NCBI RefSeq assembly: GCF_900114155.1
Contig: NZ_FOSC01000002.1
Coordinates: 62,001-126,000 of the forward strand
Source of the DNA: Marinobacter persicus
GTDB taxonomy: Bacteria > Pseudomonadota > Gammaproteobacteria > Pseudomonadales > Oleiphilaceae
Reading direction: 5' to 3'
DNA length: 64,000 bases
Numbering within the stretch: position 1 is the stretch's first letter; each line of letters opens with the position of its first letter. Positions 54,135 through 64,000 of this stretch are shown one piece after another. The notes beneath the pieces were generated by a model, which saw nothing but the letters and a program-made list of their open reading frames with translations, was not told the DNA's origin and did not search any database. The position numbers were made by a program, and so were the translations under genes.

Positions 54135-56819
54135 ATGAAATTTGGTAAGAAAAAGACACAGGATCCGTCGGCTGGTGAGGAAAAGCCGGTCAAAAACCAG
54201 AAAAAGAAATTTGGTCGCAAGGGCGACAAGAGTAACGGTGGCCAGACCTCTAAGCTCAAGCGTCTGGGTTCCGTGGCTGCCAGCCAGTCATTGGTGCTGG
54301 TGGTCGCGGCCATAGCGATTACCGCCTTGCTGCACTTTCTGGTACTCACCCCGGCCGCCAAAGAGACCCGTGAGCAGACTCTTTCCATGCAGGCGGATAT
54401 CGCCCAGAAGGCCCTCAACCGCTTTTTCGCCCAGCGACAGGATCAGGTAAAAGCCGTGGCCAGCCAGGCATACGTGGCTGATGGACTGGCAAATGGTGAT
54501 GCCCAGAGCACGCTGGCCAGTGAGCTGAAGCCGGCGCTGCCAGGTGCCGAAAGCGTGTTTGTGTTCCCGCGCCGGGAAATTCCGCGCACTGGCAGCACCC
54601 GGACCCTGCTCGGTTTTGCCGGCCTGGAATTGCTGCGTCGGGCCGAGCAGGGCCGCTCCCTGGTGCCGGACGCCTTCCCCCGCGACAATCGCTGGTATTT
54701 CCAGTTTGCCGCGCCCATTGAAAATCCCCGTACCGGCACAGTGGCCGGCACTTTGCTGGCGGTGTATCCGGCCAGTGAAATCAGTCAACTGCTGAGCCCT
54801 CAGCAAACCGGTCTGCAGGGGCGCCTGGCACTGGTGCAAACGGTTTCCGGTAACAGCCGGACCGTGATTGCCGCCGGTAACGGCTCCGGGCAGGAAGAAA
54901 CCCGCAGCCTGCTTAATCCGGACTGGTCGGTGACCTACACGCCGGCGGCTGGTGGCCAGGCACAGGTTGGCCTGGTGCCCGTTGCCCTGTTTGTCGGTTT
55001 GCCGGTGCTGGTGGCTATTATCCTGTGCTGGCTTCTGCTGGCCGGCGCTCAGCGTGGGTTGCGCCGGGATATGACCGCCCTGGTGCAGTGGTCCCACAAG
55101 GTGTTCGGTGGTGAGAAGGTGAAACTGCCCACCTTCCGCTGGGATATGGTGGCCGCGACCGGTGAGGTGCTCTACCGGCTGTCCCAGGTAGTGGAGAAAC
55201 GGGTGGCGAAAGCCGGCGAGAACGCCCGGCCCAAACCGGCCCGCAAGGCCAGGCCAGGCAAGGACGAGCCGGCAGACGAAGAAGCGCCTTTGTTCCAGGA
55301 CAACGATGTGCCGGATATCGACATGCTCGATGGCGACGAGGATGTGCTCGGTTTCGGCAAGGCCGGCGACAGCGGTTCGGGCAGCGATGATTCGCCCCTA
55401 TTCGAAGACGACCTGCTGGATGTGGCCGAAAATCGCCCACCGGCGGTCACTATCGAACAGGAGATCTTCCGTGCCTATGACATTCGCGGCATCGTTGACC
55501 AGAACCTGTCAGCGGAGGTGGTGGAAGTTATTGGTAAGGCCATCGGTTCGGAAGCGTTTGATCGTGGCATAACATCGCTGTGCATTGGCTATGATGGCCG
55601 TCATTCCAGCCCGCAACTGGCAGAGGCCCTGGCCCGGGGCGTGATGTCCACCGGTTGTAATGTGATCAATATTGGCGCGGTGCCCACACCGGTGCTGTAT
55701 TTTGCCACCCACCATCTGCAGACCGGCTCCGGTGTGATGGTGACCGGCAGCCACAACCCGGCCAATTACAATGGTCTGAAGATCATGCTGGGCGGTGAAA
55801 CCCTGTCCGGCGACACCATACAGAAACTTTACCAGCGCACCCTGACTGCCGATTTCAGCAGCGGCCAGGGTGAGCAGAGCCAGCAAGACGTGCGCCGGGC
55901 CTACCTGGACCGCATCGTTGGTGATATCGCCGTGGCCGCACCGCTGAAGGTGGTGGTGGATGCCGGCAACGGCATTGCCGGTGAGCTCGGCCCGATGCTG
56001 ATTGAAGAGCTGGGCTGCGAGGTGGTACCGCTGTACTGCGAGGTGGATGGCAATTTCCCCAACCACCATCCGGACCCGGGCAAGCCGGCCAACCTGAAAG
56101 ACCTGATCGCCAAAGTGAACGAAACCGGCGCCGATCTCGGCCTGGCCTTTGACGGCGATGGCGATCGCCTGGGTGTGGTCACCAACACCGGCAAGATCAT
56201 CTGGCCGGACCGGTTGATGATGCTGCTGGCCAAGGATGTGGTGTCCCGGAACCCGGGCGCTGACGTACTGTATGACGTGAAATGCAGCCGCCGCCTGGCC
56301 GGCGTGATTTCCGAAGCCGGCGGCCGGCCGATCATGTGGAAAACCGGCCACTCGCTGATGAAGGCCAAAATGAAGGAAACCGGTGCCTTGCTGGCCGGTG
56401 AAATGAGTGGCCATGTATTCTTCGGTGAGCGCTGGTACGGCTTTGATGACGGCCTGTACACCGCCGCCCGCCTGCTGGAAATCCTGGGGATCGAAGACCG
56501 GCACAGCGACGATGTGTTTGCCGATTTTCCGGAAGATATCAGCACGCCGGAGCTGAACGTCGAAGTTACGGAAAGTGAGAAATTCGGCATCATTGAACGC
56601 CTGGGTGAGCAGGGTGATTTTGGCGACGGCAGCATCAGTACCATTGATGGCATTCGGGTCGACTACACCGATGGCTGGGGCCTGTGCCGTGCCTCCAATA
56701 CCACACCCATGCTGGTGTTGCGCTTTGAGGCGGAAACCGACGATGCCCTGGAACGCATCAAGTCGGTGTTCCGCGAGCAGCTGCAAAAAGCGGCCCCGAC
56801 GGTGAACCCGGATTTCTGA
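54135..56819 (+). CDS. algC: Phosphomannomutase/phosphoglucomutase AlgC, membrane-anchored long form
   Basis: 894 residues. The last about 455 are a standard alpha-D-phosphohexomutase with the catalytic Ser in TGSHNPANYNG (near 538), the metal loop FDGDGDRLG (near 672) and GEMSGHVFF. It serves exopolysaccharide and LPS precursor synthesis. The first 430 residues are unusual: a Lys-rich cytoplasmic tail, a membrane span (about 51-72), a periplasmic region, a second span (about 278-304) and an acidic linker. The same layout is known in full-length pseudomonad AlgC. 91 bases after dut. Confidence 0.92.
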   Translation: MKFGKKKTQDPSAGEEKPVKNQKKKFGRKGDKSNGGQTSKLKRLGSVAASQSLVLVVAAIAITALLHFLVLTPAAKETREQTLSMQADIAQKALNRFFAQRQDQVKAVASQAYVADGLANGDAQSTLASELKPALPGAESVFVFPRREIPRTGSTRTLLGFAGLELLRRAEQGRSLVPDAFPRDNRWYFQFAAPIENPRTGTVAGTLLAVYPASEISQLLSPQQTGLQGRLALVQTVSGNSRTVIAAGNGSGQEETRSLLNPDWSVTYTPAAGGQAQVGLVPVALFVGLPVLVAIILCWLLLAGAQRGLRRDMTALVQWSHKVFGGEKVKLPTFRWDMVAATGEVLYRLSQVVEKRVAKAGENARPKPARKARPGKDEPADEEAPLFQDNDVPDIDMLDGDEDVLGFGKAGDSGSGSDDSPLFEDDLLDVAENRPPAVTIEQEIFRAYDIRGIVDQNLSAEVVEVIGKAIGSEAFDRGITSLCIGYDGRHSSPQLAEALARGVMSTGCNVINIGAVPTPVLYFATHHLQTGSGVMVTGSHNPANYNGLKIMLGGETLSGDTIQKLYQRTLTADFSSGQGEQSQQDVRRAYLDRIVGDIAVAAPLKVVVDAGNGIAGELGPMLIEELGCEVVPLYCEVDGNFPNHHPDPGKPANLKDLIAKVNETGADLGLAFDGDGDRLGVVTNTGKIIWPDRLMMLLAKDVVSRNPGADVLYDVKCSRRLAGVISEAGGRPIMWKTGHSLMKAKMKETGALLAGEMSGHVFFGERWYGFDDGLYTAARLLEILGIEDRHSDDVFADFPEDISTPELNVEVTESEKFGIIERLGEQGDFGDGSISTIDGIRVDYTDGWGLCRASNTTPMLVLRFEAETDDALERIKSVFREQLQKAAPTVNPDF

Positions 56820-56829
56820 ACCCTGTTGA

Positions 56830-57765
<936 letters not shown>

Positions 57766-57803
57766 GGTTTCACGCAACTGACAACTCGAGCGGGAGCCAA
57801 CGG

Positions 57804-59066
57804 ATGAAACGCCTGCTGTCTTTTCTGGTGATTACAGGGATTGTCGCGTTTGCCGGCTACAAGGCCGGCGTCTGGTATCTGGCTGACCAGCGCCTGAAGC
57901 AAGCCCGCTCGGCCCTCTCTGACCATGGCGTGGTGCATCGCGGGCAGATCGGCTCCGGCCTGGCGGGTACCCTGGTGCTGGAAGAGTCCGCCTGGGAAGA
58001 CTTTCGGTTGACCCAGCCGGTGACCATCGGGAAGCTGGTGTTCGACGCCGGCTCGCCGCTCAGTCTGCTGACCACCCTGCTGGATCCAAAGGCCCTGCCC
58101 GCCCGTTGGCAGGTCACCGCCGAGGGCGTGAACCTGGCGCTGGAGCCGGCCATGTTCCGCAACTGGCTCGAGGCCCAGCCGGGCACGCAGGTGACATCTG
58201 AACCGCAAAAGCCGCCAATGCTCGCTCTCGCCTGTGGCCCGGACGCCCGACAACAGCCGGGCAGTGGTGATCTGCTGCGCATGGGCATTGATGCCCTGGC
58301 CGGCGACGTTACCCTGAACCAGACCCCGGATACCCTGAGCCTGGAATTGAACGCCGGCGACCTTGGCAGCCTGGAAGCCCGCTGGCCGGGTGGTCGCATC
58401 AGTCCGCTGTCGCCCGGGCAGGTGTTGCAAAGCAGTGATCAGCCCGTGGAAATGACCCTGCGTGACGCCGGCCTGATGCGCAAGCTGTCCGCCTATTGCG
58501 TCCGTGAAACCGGCGTTGAGCGTGAACAATGGTTGGCCAACGCTGCCCGGGCACTGGAGAGCAGCCTGCAGGCCCGCGGTTACCAGCCCAGCCGGCAATT
58601 GCTGGCGCTGTATCGCCAGTGGCTGAATGAAGGCGGCGAGCTGGCCTTTGATCTGCAGCCCGGTTCGCCAACGCTGGGCATTCCGGTTAATAAAACCGAC
58701 GCAGACCGTGTTGAGAGCTGGCCGGTACGCTGGAACGGGCAGCGGGTGCCGGAAGTGTTTCTGACGGCCCGTGAAATCGCCGAACCGGCTTTGCCCCCCG
58801 AGGCCCTGGAACCGGTAACGCCCCGGGAAGACCCGGAAGTGCGCCAGTGGTATCCCGAACCACTGGATGCGGCCAATAACTGGCAAGGTCGGCAGGTAAG
58901 GGTCACACTGAACAATGGCAACCAGGTGGAAGGCCGGTTGCAACGTATCGGCGAGCGTGAACTGGAAGTCGCCCGCATTGTTGGAAGCGGTGAAGTGGCT
59001 TACCCGATACTCAAGCGCGCCATCACACGCTTTGAAGTCTGGCGCAGGGGCCGGCCAGAACAGTAA
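57804..59066 (+). CDS. Unrecognised signal-anchored protein in the arginine cluster
   Basis: I cannot name this 420-residue protein. It has an N-terminal hydrophobic segment (about 4-22) that could be a signal anchor or signal peptide, then a long soluble part with two cysteines (CGPDAR, YCVRET). The last 55 residues (GRQVRVTLNNGNQVEGRLQR) look like a small beta-barrel similar in pattern to an Sm/KOW-type fold. It is 38 bases after argB and 17 before argE, so it is cotranscribed with arginine genes, but an envelope role is as likely. Confidence 0.7.
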   Translation: MKRLLSFLVITGIVAFAGYKAGVWYLADQRLKQARSALSDHGVVHRGQIGSGLAGTLVLEESAWEDFRLTQPVTIGKLVFDAGSPLSLLTTLLDPKALPARWQVTAEGVNLALEPAMFRNWLEAQPGTQVTSEPQKPPMLALACGPDARQQPGSGDLLRMGIDALAGDVTLNQTPDTLSLELNAGDLGSLEARWPGGRISPLSPGQVLQSSDQPVEMTLRDAGLMRKLSAYCVRETGVEREQWLANAARALESSLQARGYQPSRQLLALYRQWLNEGGELAFDLQPGSPTLGIPVNKTDADRVESWPVRWNGQRVPEVFLTAREIAEPALPPEALEPVTPREDPEVRQWYPEPLDAANNWQGRQVRVTLNNGNQVEGRLQRIGERELEVARIVGSGEVAYPILKRAITRFEVWRRGRPEQ

Positions 59067-59083
59067 CCCGACCGGAGGCAGCC

Positions 59084-60268
59084 ATGCACACAGGCACACA
59101 CCCAGGCAATATCGTGCCCGGCGTGCGCGAAATGCTGACCAGGCTGATTGGCCTGCCATCCATTTCCAGCGCCTCCAAAGACTGGGACCACAGCAACGAG
59201 GCGGTGATCCGCACCCTGGCCGAATGGCTGGAGGCGCTCGGCTTTACCATCGAAATTCTTGAAGTGCCGGGGCTGCCAGGCAAGTACAACCTGATCGCCA
59301 CCCTCGGCAGCGGACCAGGAGGACTGGTGCTTGCCGGCCACACCGACACGGTGCCGTTTGACGACAAGCGCTGGCAGAGTGATCCGTTCACATTGACCGA
59401 GAAGGACAGTCGCTGGTACGGCCTGGGTACCTGCGACATGAAAGGCTTCTTCCCGCTGGCCATCGAGGCGGCAAAGGCGTTTGTTGATCAGCCCTTGCAG
59501 CAGCCGTTGATTATCCTCGCGACCGCCGATGAGGAAACCTCCATGAACGGCGCCAGGGCGCTGGCGGAAGCCGGCAGGCCCACGGCGCGCTATGCGGTGA
59601 TCGGTGAACCCACCCGCCTGCAGCCGGTGCGCATGCACAAGGGCATTATGATGGAGCGGCTGGTGTTTGAGGGGCAATCCGGCCACTCTTCCGACCCGGA
59701 ACTGGGACGCAGCGCACTGGAAGGCATGCACGAGGCATTGACCGAATTGCTGGACCTGCGCCGGCAATGGCAGGATCAGTACCGCAACCCCAATTTCCGG
59801 GTGCAGGTACCCACCCTGAACCTGGGCTGCATTCACGGTGGCGATAACCCGAACCGCATCTGTGCCCGCTGCGAGCTGCATTTTGACCTGCGGCCCCTGC
59901 CGGGCATGGATATGGAAAACCTGCGTCAGGCCATTCTGGGCCGGCTGCAGCCGCTGGCCGAACGTCGGCAGCTGGGCCTGAATTTCGAGCCCCTGTTCGA
60001 CGGTGTACCGCCGTTTGAAACTCCGGCCGATGCGGCCCTGGTGAAAGCCTGTGAAAAGCTGACCGGCCACACCGCCCACGCGGTGGCCTTCGCCACCGAG
60101 GCGCCCTGGCTGCAAAAACTGGGTATGGAAACGCTGGTGATGGGGCCGGGCTCCATTGACCAGGCCCACCAGCCGGATGAATACCTGGAGCTCTCGCAAC
60201 TCCAGCCCACCGTGGATATCCTGCGAGGGTTGATCCAACAGTTCTGTCTTGAAGGGAGTAAGGCTTGA
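59084..60268 (+). CDS. argE: Acetylornithine deacetylase ArgE
   Basis: Removes acetate from N-acetylornithine in the linear arginine pathway. 394 residues, M20 metallopeptidase family: metal ligands in LAGHTDTVPFD, GTCDMKGFF, ADEETSMNG and the C-terminal PGSIDQAHQPDEYLEL. Dimerisation domain with GQSGHSSDPELG. Start ATG 59084. Its stop overlaps the argA start by three bases. Confidence 0.95.
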   Translation: MHTGTHPGNIVPGVREMLTRLIGLPSISSASKDWDHSNEAVIRTLAEWLEALGFTIEILEVPGLPGKYNLIATLGSGPGGLVLAGHTDTVPFDDKRWQSDPFTLTEKDSRWYGLGTCDMKGFFPLAIEAAKAFVDQPLQQPLIILATADEETSMNGARALAEAGRPTARYAVIGEPTRLQPVRMHKGIMMERLVFEGQSGHSSDPELGRSALEGMHEALTELLDLRRQWQDQYRNPNFRVQVPTLNLGCIHGGDNPNRICARCELHFDLRPLPGMDMENLRQAILGRLQPLAERRQLGLNFEPLFDGVPPFETPADAALVKACEKLTGHTAHAVAFATEAPWLQKLGMETLVMGPGSIDQAHQPDEYLELSQLQPTVDILRGLIQQFCLEGSKA

Positions 60269-61572
60269 AATCGAACGATTGGCTGCACGGCTTCCGCCAC
60301 TCATCGCCCTACATCAATGCCCACCGTGGCCACACGGTGGTGCTGACCATGCCCGGCGATGCCATTGAGCACCGCAACTTCATCAATATCATCCACGACA
60401 TTGCCCTGCTCAGCAGCCTGGGGGTGAAGCTGGTGGTGGCGTTTGGTGCCCGCCCGCAAATCCAGTCGCGCCTGGAGGATGCCGGCCAGGAGTCCTCGTT
60501 CGCCAATAATCTGCGCATTACCCCGGACGAGCAGCTGCCGCTGGTGATGGAAGCCATTGGTGGCCTGCGGGCCTACATTGAAAGCCAGCTCTCCATGGGG
60601 CTGGTGAACTCGCCCATGCACAACGCCCGCATTCTGGTGAGCAGCGGCAATTACGTCACCGCCAGGCCAGTCGGTGTGCTGGATGGCATCGATTTCGGCT
60701 ACACGGGCAAAGTGCGTCGGGTGGATGCCCGTGGCATTGAGCAGCTGTTGGAACTGGGGCATATCGTTCTGCTGCCTCCCATGGGCTACTCGCCAACGGG
60801 TGACGCATTCAACCTCTCTTATGAGGACGTGGGCAGCCAGGTGGCCGCCGCGCTGGAAGCGGAAAAACTCATTGTTTTCATCGATGACGAAGGCCTGCTG
60901 GAGGAAGACGGCGCACTCATTCGCGAGCTGTCGGCACGCCAGGCCGCTGACCGGCTGGCTTCGAACAGTGTGACCGGGCATGACGCGGCCCTGCTGAAAG
61001 CTGCCTGCAATGCCTGCGTCAAAGGTGTGCGGCGTGCTCACATCATCAGCTATGCTGAAGATGGCGCCCTGCTGGAAGAACTGTTCACCCGGGACGGCTC
61101 CGGTACCCTGGTCAGCGGCGATAATTACGAGCAGATCCGCCAGGCCCGGGTGGAGGACATCGGCGGTATTCTGGAGCTGATCCAGCCGCTTGAGGAGCAG
61201 GGCATACTGGTGCGCCGGTCCCGGGAAATGCTTGAGACCGAGGTGGACAATTTTGTCGTCGCAGAGAGGGATGGCACCGTGGTGGGATGCGCCGCGCTGT
61301 ACCACTACCCCGAAGAAGGTGCCGGCGAATTGTCCTGTTTTGCCGTTGACCCCAATTACCGGCGCGCCGGTCGGGGTGACGAGATTCTTGCCATGGTGGA
61401 GAAACTGGCCCGGGGCAAAGGTATTCAGAAACTGTTTATCCTCACCACCCAGACTGAACACTGGTTCCGGGAGCGGGGCTTTCTTCCGGCAGAGGTGCAG
61501 GAGCTTCCGGGGCCGAAACTGGCCACCTACAACACCCAGCGCAACTCCAAGGTTTTCTTCAAACCTTTGTAA
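60265..61572 (+). CDS. argA: N-acetylglutamate synthase ArgA
   Basis: First arginine step: acetyl-CoA plus glutamate to N-acetylglutamate. 435 residues: an amino acid kinase-like regulatory domain (about 1-285; GHTVVLTMPGD, GVKLVVAFGARPQI) that senses arginine, and a GNAT acetyltransferase domain (about 290-435; CFAVDPNYRRAGRGDEIL). The start is TTG 60265, overlapping the argE stop, with GGGAG 6-10 bases upstream. Having both ArgE and ArgA fits the linear pathway. Confidence 0.95.
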   Translation: MKSNDWLHGFRHSSPYINAHRGHTVVLTMPGDAIEHRNFINIIHDIALLSSLGVKLVVAFGARPQIQSRLEDAGQESSFANNLRITPDEQLPLVMEAIGGLRAYIESQLSMGLVNSPMHNARILVSSGNYVTARPVGVLDGIDFGYTGKVRRVDARGIEQLLELGHIVLLPPMGYSPTGDAFNLSYEDVGSQVAAALEAEKLIVFIDDEGLLEEDGALIRELSARQAADRLASNSVTGHDAALLKAACNACVKGVRRAHIISYAEDGALLEELFTRDGSGTLVSGDNYEQIRQARVEDIGGILELIQPLEEQGILVRRSREMLETEVDNFVVAERDGTVVGCAALYHYPEEGAGELSCFAVDPNYRRAGRGDEILAMVEKLARGKGIQKLFILTTQTEHWFRERGFLPAEVQELPGPKLATYNTQRNSKVFFKPL

Positions 61573-61587
61573 CAACGGCAGGACACG

Positions 61588-64000
61588 ATGGACCCGAAAG
61601 AGCGTCGTAGCAGTACGCGGCAGCCGATAAAGCTCGCTGCCCGGATCGAAACCGATGACGGGCTCAGCCTGCCGTGCCGTATTGCGGATTTTTGCGCCGA
61701 AGGGTTGTTCATTCGCTACTCCAGCGACACCTCGGTGAAGCTAGACCGGGCCTTCGTGGGTGGCATGCCGGAGGAACTGGTGGTGCGCTTTCGCAGCGCT
61801 GATGGCAAACGCAGCCACGAACTCTACGCCAAACCGGTCCGGCGCATTGACGGCGCCATGGGCGTTCAACTGACCCGCCCCAATCCCCAGGCGCTGGACG
61901 CCATGTTGCAGTGGTGTGGTGGCCAGGTCAGCCAGAGGCCCTCCAGTCTGAAAGCGCCCAGTGAGCAGGTGCAGTTTGTTTTGCGCCAGTCTTCGCGGGC
62001 GATTATCCGGTTCGTTGAGCCGCTGATGGCCAAGTGCTGCGCCCGCACGGTGGAAGCTCTGCGGGAGTCTGCCCTGCAGGCTGGCAGCAACCAGCTGGCA
62101 AATGAATATATGGATGGTTCGGGCCTGATCAAAAGCCGCCAGAAAGTGATCTGGAGAACGATGGCCAGTTACCTGGAGGCCCCGCTCAAGCCCGAACAAA
62201 AAGGCGTGGCGCCCAGCAGTCTGTCGGTCGTGGACAAAAACGAATTTGAAGACTGGCTGGCGGTCCGGGTCATGGTCACCCGGGCGGATACCCGGTTCCG
62301 GGGCGAACTGTTGCCGTTGAAATTGCGCCTGGATGAACTGGCTATTGCCAACCGCACCGGACACCATAATCCTCTGGGGCCGGCGCTCGTGTGTGAGGCA
62401 TTTCATCAGGCCCTGGCCCCGTTGCGGGTTTCCCGGGAAGTGGAAAAGGTCTGCCTGAAGGTCTTCGAAGACACCGTCATTAATGAACTGGAACCGCTGT
62501 ATCAGGAACTCAACAGTATTCTGGTTCGCCAGGGAGTTCTGCCGGATCTGGACCTGTCCCGTTACCTTAGCGATCAGGTAAGGAGCGCAGAAAAGCCAGC
62601 GCCGCCGGCCAAAGCCACGGAAGCTCCTCCAGTTGAGCCGGAGCCTTCCAGCCCGGCGCCTCAAGCGTCGCCGGCCAGGGCCAATCAGCGGGCCGGTACC
62701 GATTTCCGGGGCTATGCCCGGGCCGCGCAAACGGCCTTTTCCACGGTGCGCAACCTGCTGGGTACCTTGCAGGCCAGTCGTCAGGCGCAGGGTGAAAACG
62801 ATGTCAGCCCGCTACCCGCCAACGCCCGGCCGGTTTCCCCGAGCGAATTACAGGCACAGCTTCAGCAACTGCAAACGATTACCCCTTCGGCCAGTGCCTC
62901 GCCGGAATCCCTGCGGGAACGGGTATTGGGCAAGATCCGTGAGCAACAGAACCTGCGCCTGGACGACGAGCAGCAGGAAACCCTGGATGTGGTCGACCGC
63001 TTTTTCAAAAGCGTGGTGGAAAGTCCGAAGTTGGGTGAATTCGGCCAGAGCCGGCTGCGCCAGCTGGAAGTGCCGGTATTGAAAGTGGTGATGCACAATC
63101 CGGCCTTCTTTGAAGACAAGGACAGCCCGGTGCGGGCGGTGATGAACCGTCTGGCGCAACTGGGCGTGAAAGGCGGACGCCTGAACCCGGTGGTGCAGCG
63201 CCGGGTGGACGAACTGGTGCAGCGGATTGCCACCGAATTCGAGCAGGATACCGGTATTTTCGAGCAGACGGTGACCGAACTGGATACTCTGATTGACCGT
63301 CAGAACCTGGTGTACCGCCGCAATGTGGAACGAGTGACCGCCGCTGCCGAGGGTGCCCAGAAAGTGGCGGACTCGAAAGCCGCCGTGGCCGAGGCCCTGG
63401 ACAGTCGTCTGGCGGGGAAAATGGTGCCGAAAGCGATTATCAGCCTGCTGGACAGTGGCTGGCGGGACCTGATGTCGCTCACCTGGATCCGTCAGGGGCC
63501 AGACAGCCAGCTCTGGCAGCACTACCTGGCGGTGATCGATTCGTTGCTGGCTTTCGGTGAAGACCCCGACAGTGGCGTCAACCTGCCGGAATTGTTGCGT
63601 TTGATCCAGGATGGCCTGGCCTCCATTTCCAGTAACCACCTGCCGTCGTCCCAGATCCGCGAGGAACTCAAGCGCTTTCTCGTGCGCCAGCCCGACAGTG
63701 CCCCGGAAATGGTTCAGGTGCCGGCGGCCAGGCCCGACACAGGACAGGATCCGGTTACTGAACGCTTTTCGGATGACCCGGACCAGCGCAGTCTGCAACG
63801 CTGGATGAACCGTGCCCGGCAGTTGCGCACCGGGGATTGGCTGCGTGACCAGACACGCCCGGACGAACCCCAGTATGTCCGGCTGGTGTGGGTAGCGCGC
63901 AGCTTCAGCCGCTTTGTCTTTGTCAATCACCAGGGCATGCGCGTGGTGGAACTGGAGTTACCCGAGCTGGCCCGGCAGATGCGCAAGGGCATTATTGTGC
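61588..64000 (+). CDS. PilZ-DUF1631 protein, 3' truncated by window edge
   Basis: Reading frame open from ATG 61588 to the last base, at least 804 residues, end outside the window. The N-terminal about 110 residues look like a PilZ domain: RRSSTR gives RxxxR, followed by DFCAEG where DxSxxG is expected, so c-di-GMP binding is plausible but not canonical. The rest matches the DUF1631 pattern: helical, with a Pro/Ala-rich linker near 333-375 and a second region from about 415. Function unknown. Start is 15 bases after argA with GGCAGGA upstream. Confidence 0.75.
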   Translation, partial: MDPKERRSSTRQPIKLAARIETDDGLSLPCRIADFCAEGLFIRYSSDTSVKLDRAFVGGMPEELVVRFRSADGKRSHELYAKPVRRIDGAMGVQLTRPNPQALDAMLQWCGGQVSQRPSSLKAPSEQVQFVLRQSSRAIIRFVEPLMAKCCARTVEALRESALQAGSNQLANEYMDGSGLIKSRQKVIWRTMASYLEAPLKPEQKGVAPSSLSVVDKNEFEDWLAVRVMVTRADTRFRGELLPLKLRLDELAIANRTGHHNPLGPALVCEAFHQALAPLRVSREVEKVCLKVFEDTVINELEPLYQELNSILVRQGVLPDLDLSRYLSDQVRSAEKPAPPAKATEAPPVEPEPSSPAPQASPARANQRAGTDFRGYARAAQTAFSTVRNLLGTLQASRQAQGENDVSPLPANARPVSPSELQAQLQQLQTITPSASASPESLRERVLGKIREQQNLRLDDEQQETLDVVDRFFKSVVESPKLGEFGQSRLRQLEVPVLKVVMHNPAFFEDKDSPVRAVMNRLAQLGVKGGRLNPVVQRRVDELVQRIATEFEQDTGIFEQTVTELDTLIDRQNLVYRRNVERVTAAAEGAQKVADSKAAVAEALDSRLAGKMVPKAIISLLDSGWRDLMSLTWIRQGPDSQLWQHYLAVIDSLLAFGEDPDSGVNLPELLRLIQDGLASISSNHLPSSQIREELKRFLVRQPDSAPEMVQVPAARPDTGQDPVTERFSDDPDQRSLQRWMNRARQLRTGDWLRDQTRPDEPQYVRLVWVARSFSRFVFVNHQGMRVVELELPELARQMRKGIIV

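Overview
The window looks like a chromosomal segment of a GC-rich marine gammaproteobacterium, most likely Marinobacter or a close relative. This rests on gene content (rubredoxin and rubredoxin reductase, UbiF-type quinone hydroxylase, cytochrome c4, SutA-like protein, membrane-anchored AlgC, PanP-like decarboxylase, RapA, SelU, FadE) and on protein resemblance recalled from memory; no search was run. Almost every base is coding. I see no rRNA, tRNA, CRISPR array, insertion sequence or prophage.

Layout. 1-3.8 kb: the end of a phosphate uptake operon, pstC (cut by the edge)-pstA-pstB-phoU. 4.1-7.9 kb: a minus-strand run selU-mscS-ubiF-hinT. 7.9-8.6 kb: a non-coding stretch holding a candidate GGA-rich Csr/Rsm regulatory RNA with a far-upstream GacA-type box. 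8.6-15.7 kb: cysZ-rapA, fadE-crcB and a cold-shock gene. 15.7-20.4 kb: exported dienelactone hydrolase, Yip1 protein, divergent phosphoketolase, half-length asparaginase. 20.6-24.8 kb: rsuA, a DUF457 membrane protein, a MltB-type transglycosylase and a response regulator with a PilZ-like tail. 24.8-29.0 kb: hpt-ubiC-ubiA and phoB-phoR with a Pho box. 29.2-33.9 kb: rubredoxin and its reductase, tesB, a flavodoxin, and the Pit phosphate transporter. 34-38.4 kb: PanP-like decarboxylase, DUF503 and AidB-like acyl-CoA dehydrogenase. 38.6-43.6 kb: SutA-like, hemB, ppk1, DUF945. 43.6-48.3 kb: engB-aldehyde dehydrogenase-Tat protein-GMC oxidoreductase-coaD. 48.5-52.2 kb: cytochrome c4, dsbA, an EEP-family phosphodiesterase, rpmBG and radC. 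52.4-64 kb: coaBC-dut-algC-argB-unknown-argE-argA and a PilZ/DUF1631 protein cut by the right edge.

Phosphate handling recurs (pstCAB-phoU, phoBR, pit, ppk1), as does oxidation of fatty acids, alcohols and alkane-type substrates (fadE, AidB-like, GMC and aldehyde dehydrogenases, rubredoxin pair, tesB).

The most interesting signal is non-coding. Seven intergenic elements (3823-3936, 3977-4068, 20456-20568, 23728-23838, 30564-30671, 34280-34378, 36514-36707) share one design: a 19-29 bp outer stem enclosing two small hairpins. On one strand the loop of every hairpin is NGGA inside the context A-N-GGA (14 of 14), and the two GGAs lie 24-25 nt apart in six of seven copies. The small stems and the outer stems vary between copies but stay paired. 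This is what two CsrA/RsmA binding sites on one RNA would look like. With the candidate GacA-controlled GGA-rich RNA at 7985-8246, the window may hold a Csr/Rsm network whose binding sites are spread by a repeat family. That functional reading is inference; the sequence architecture is directly visible.
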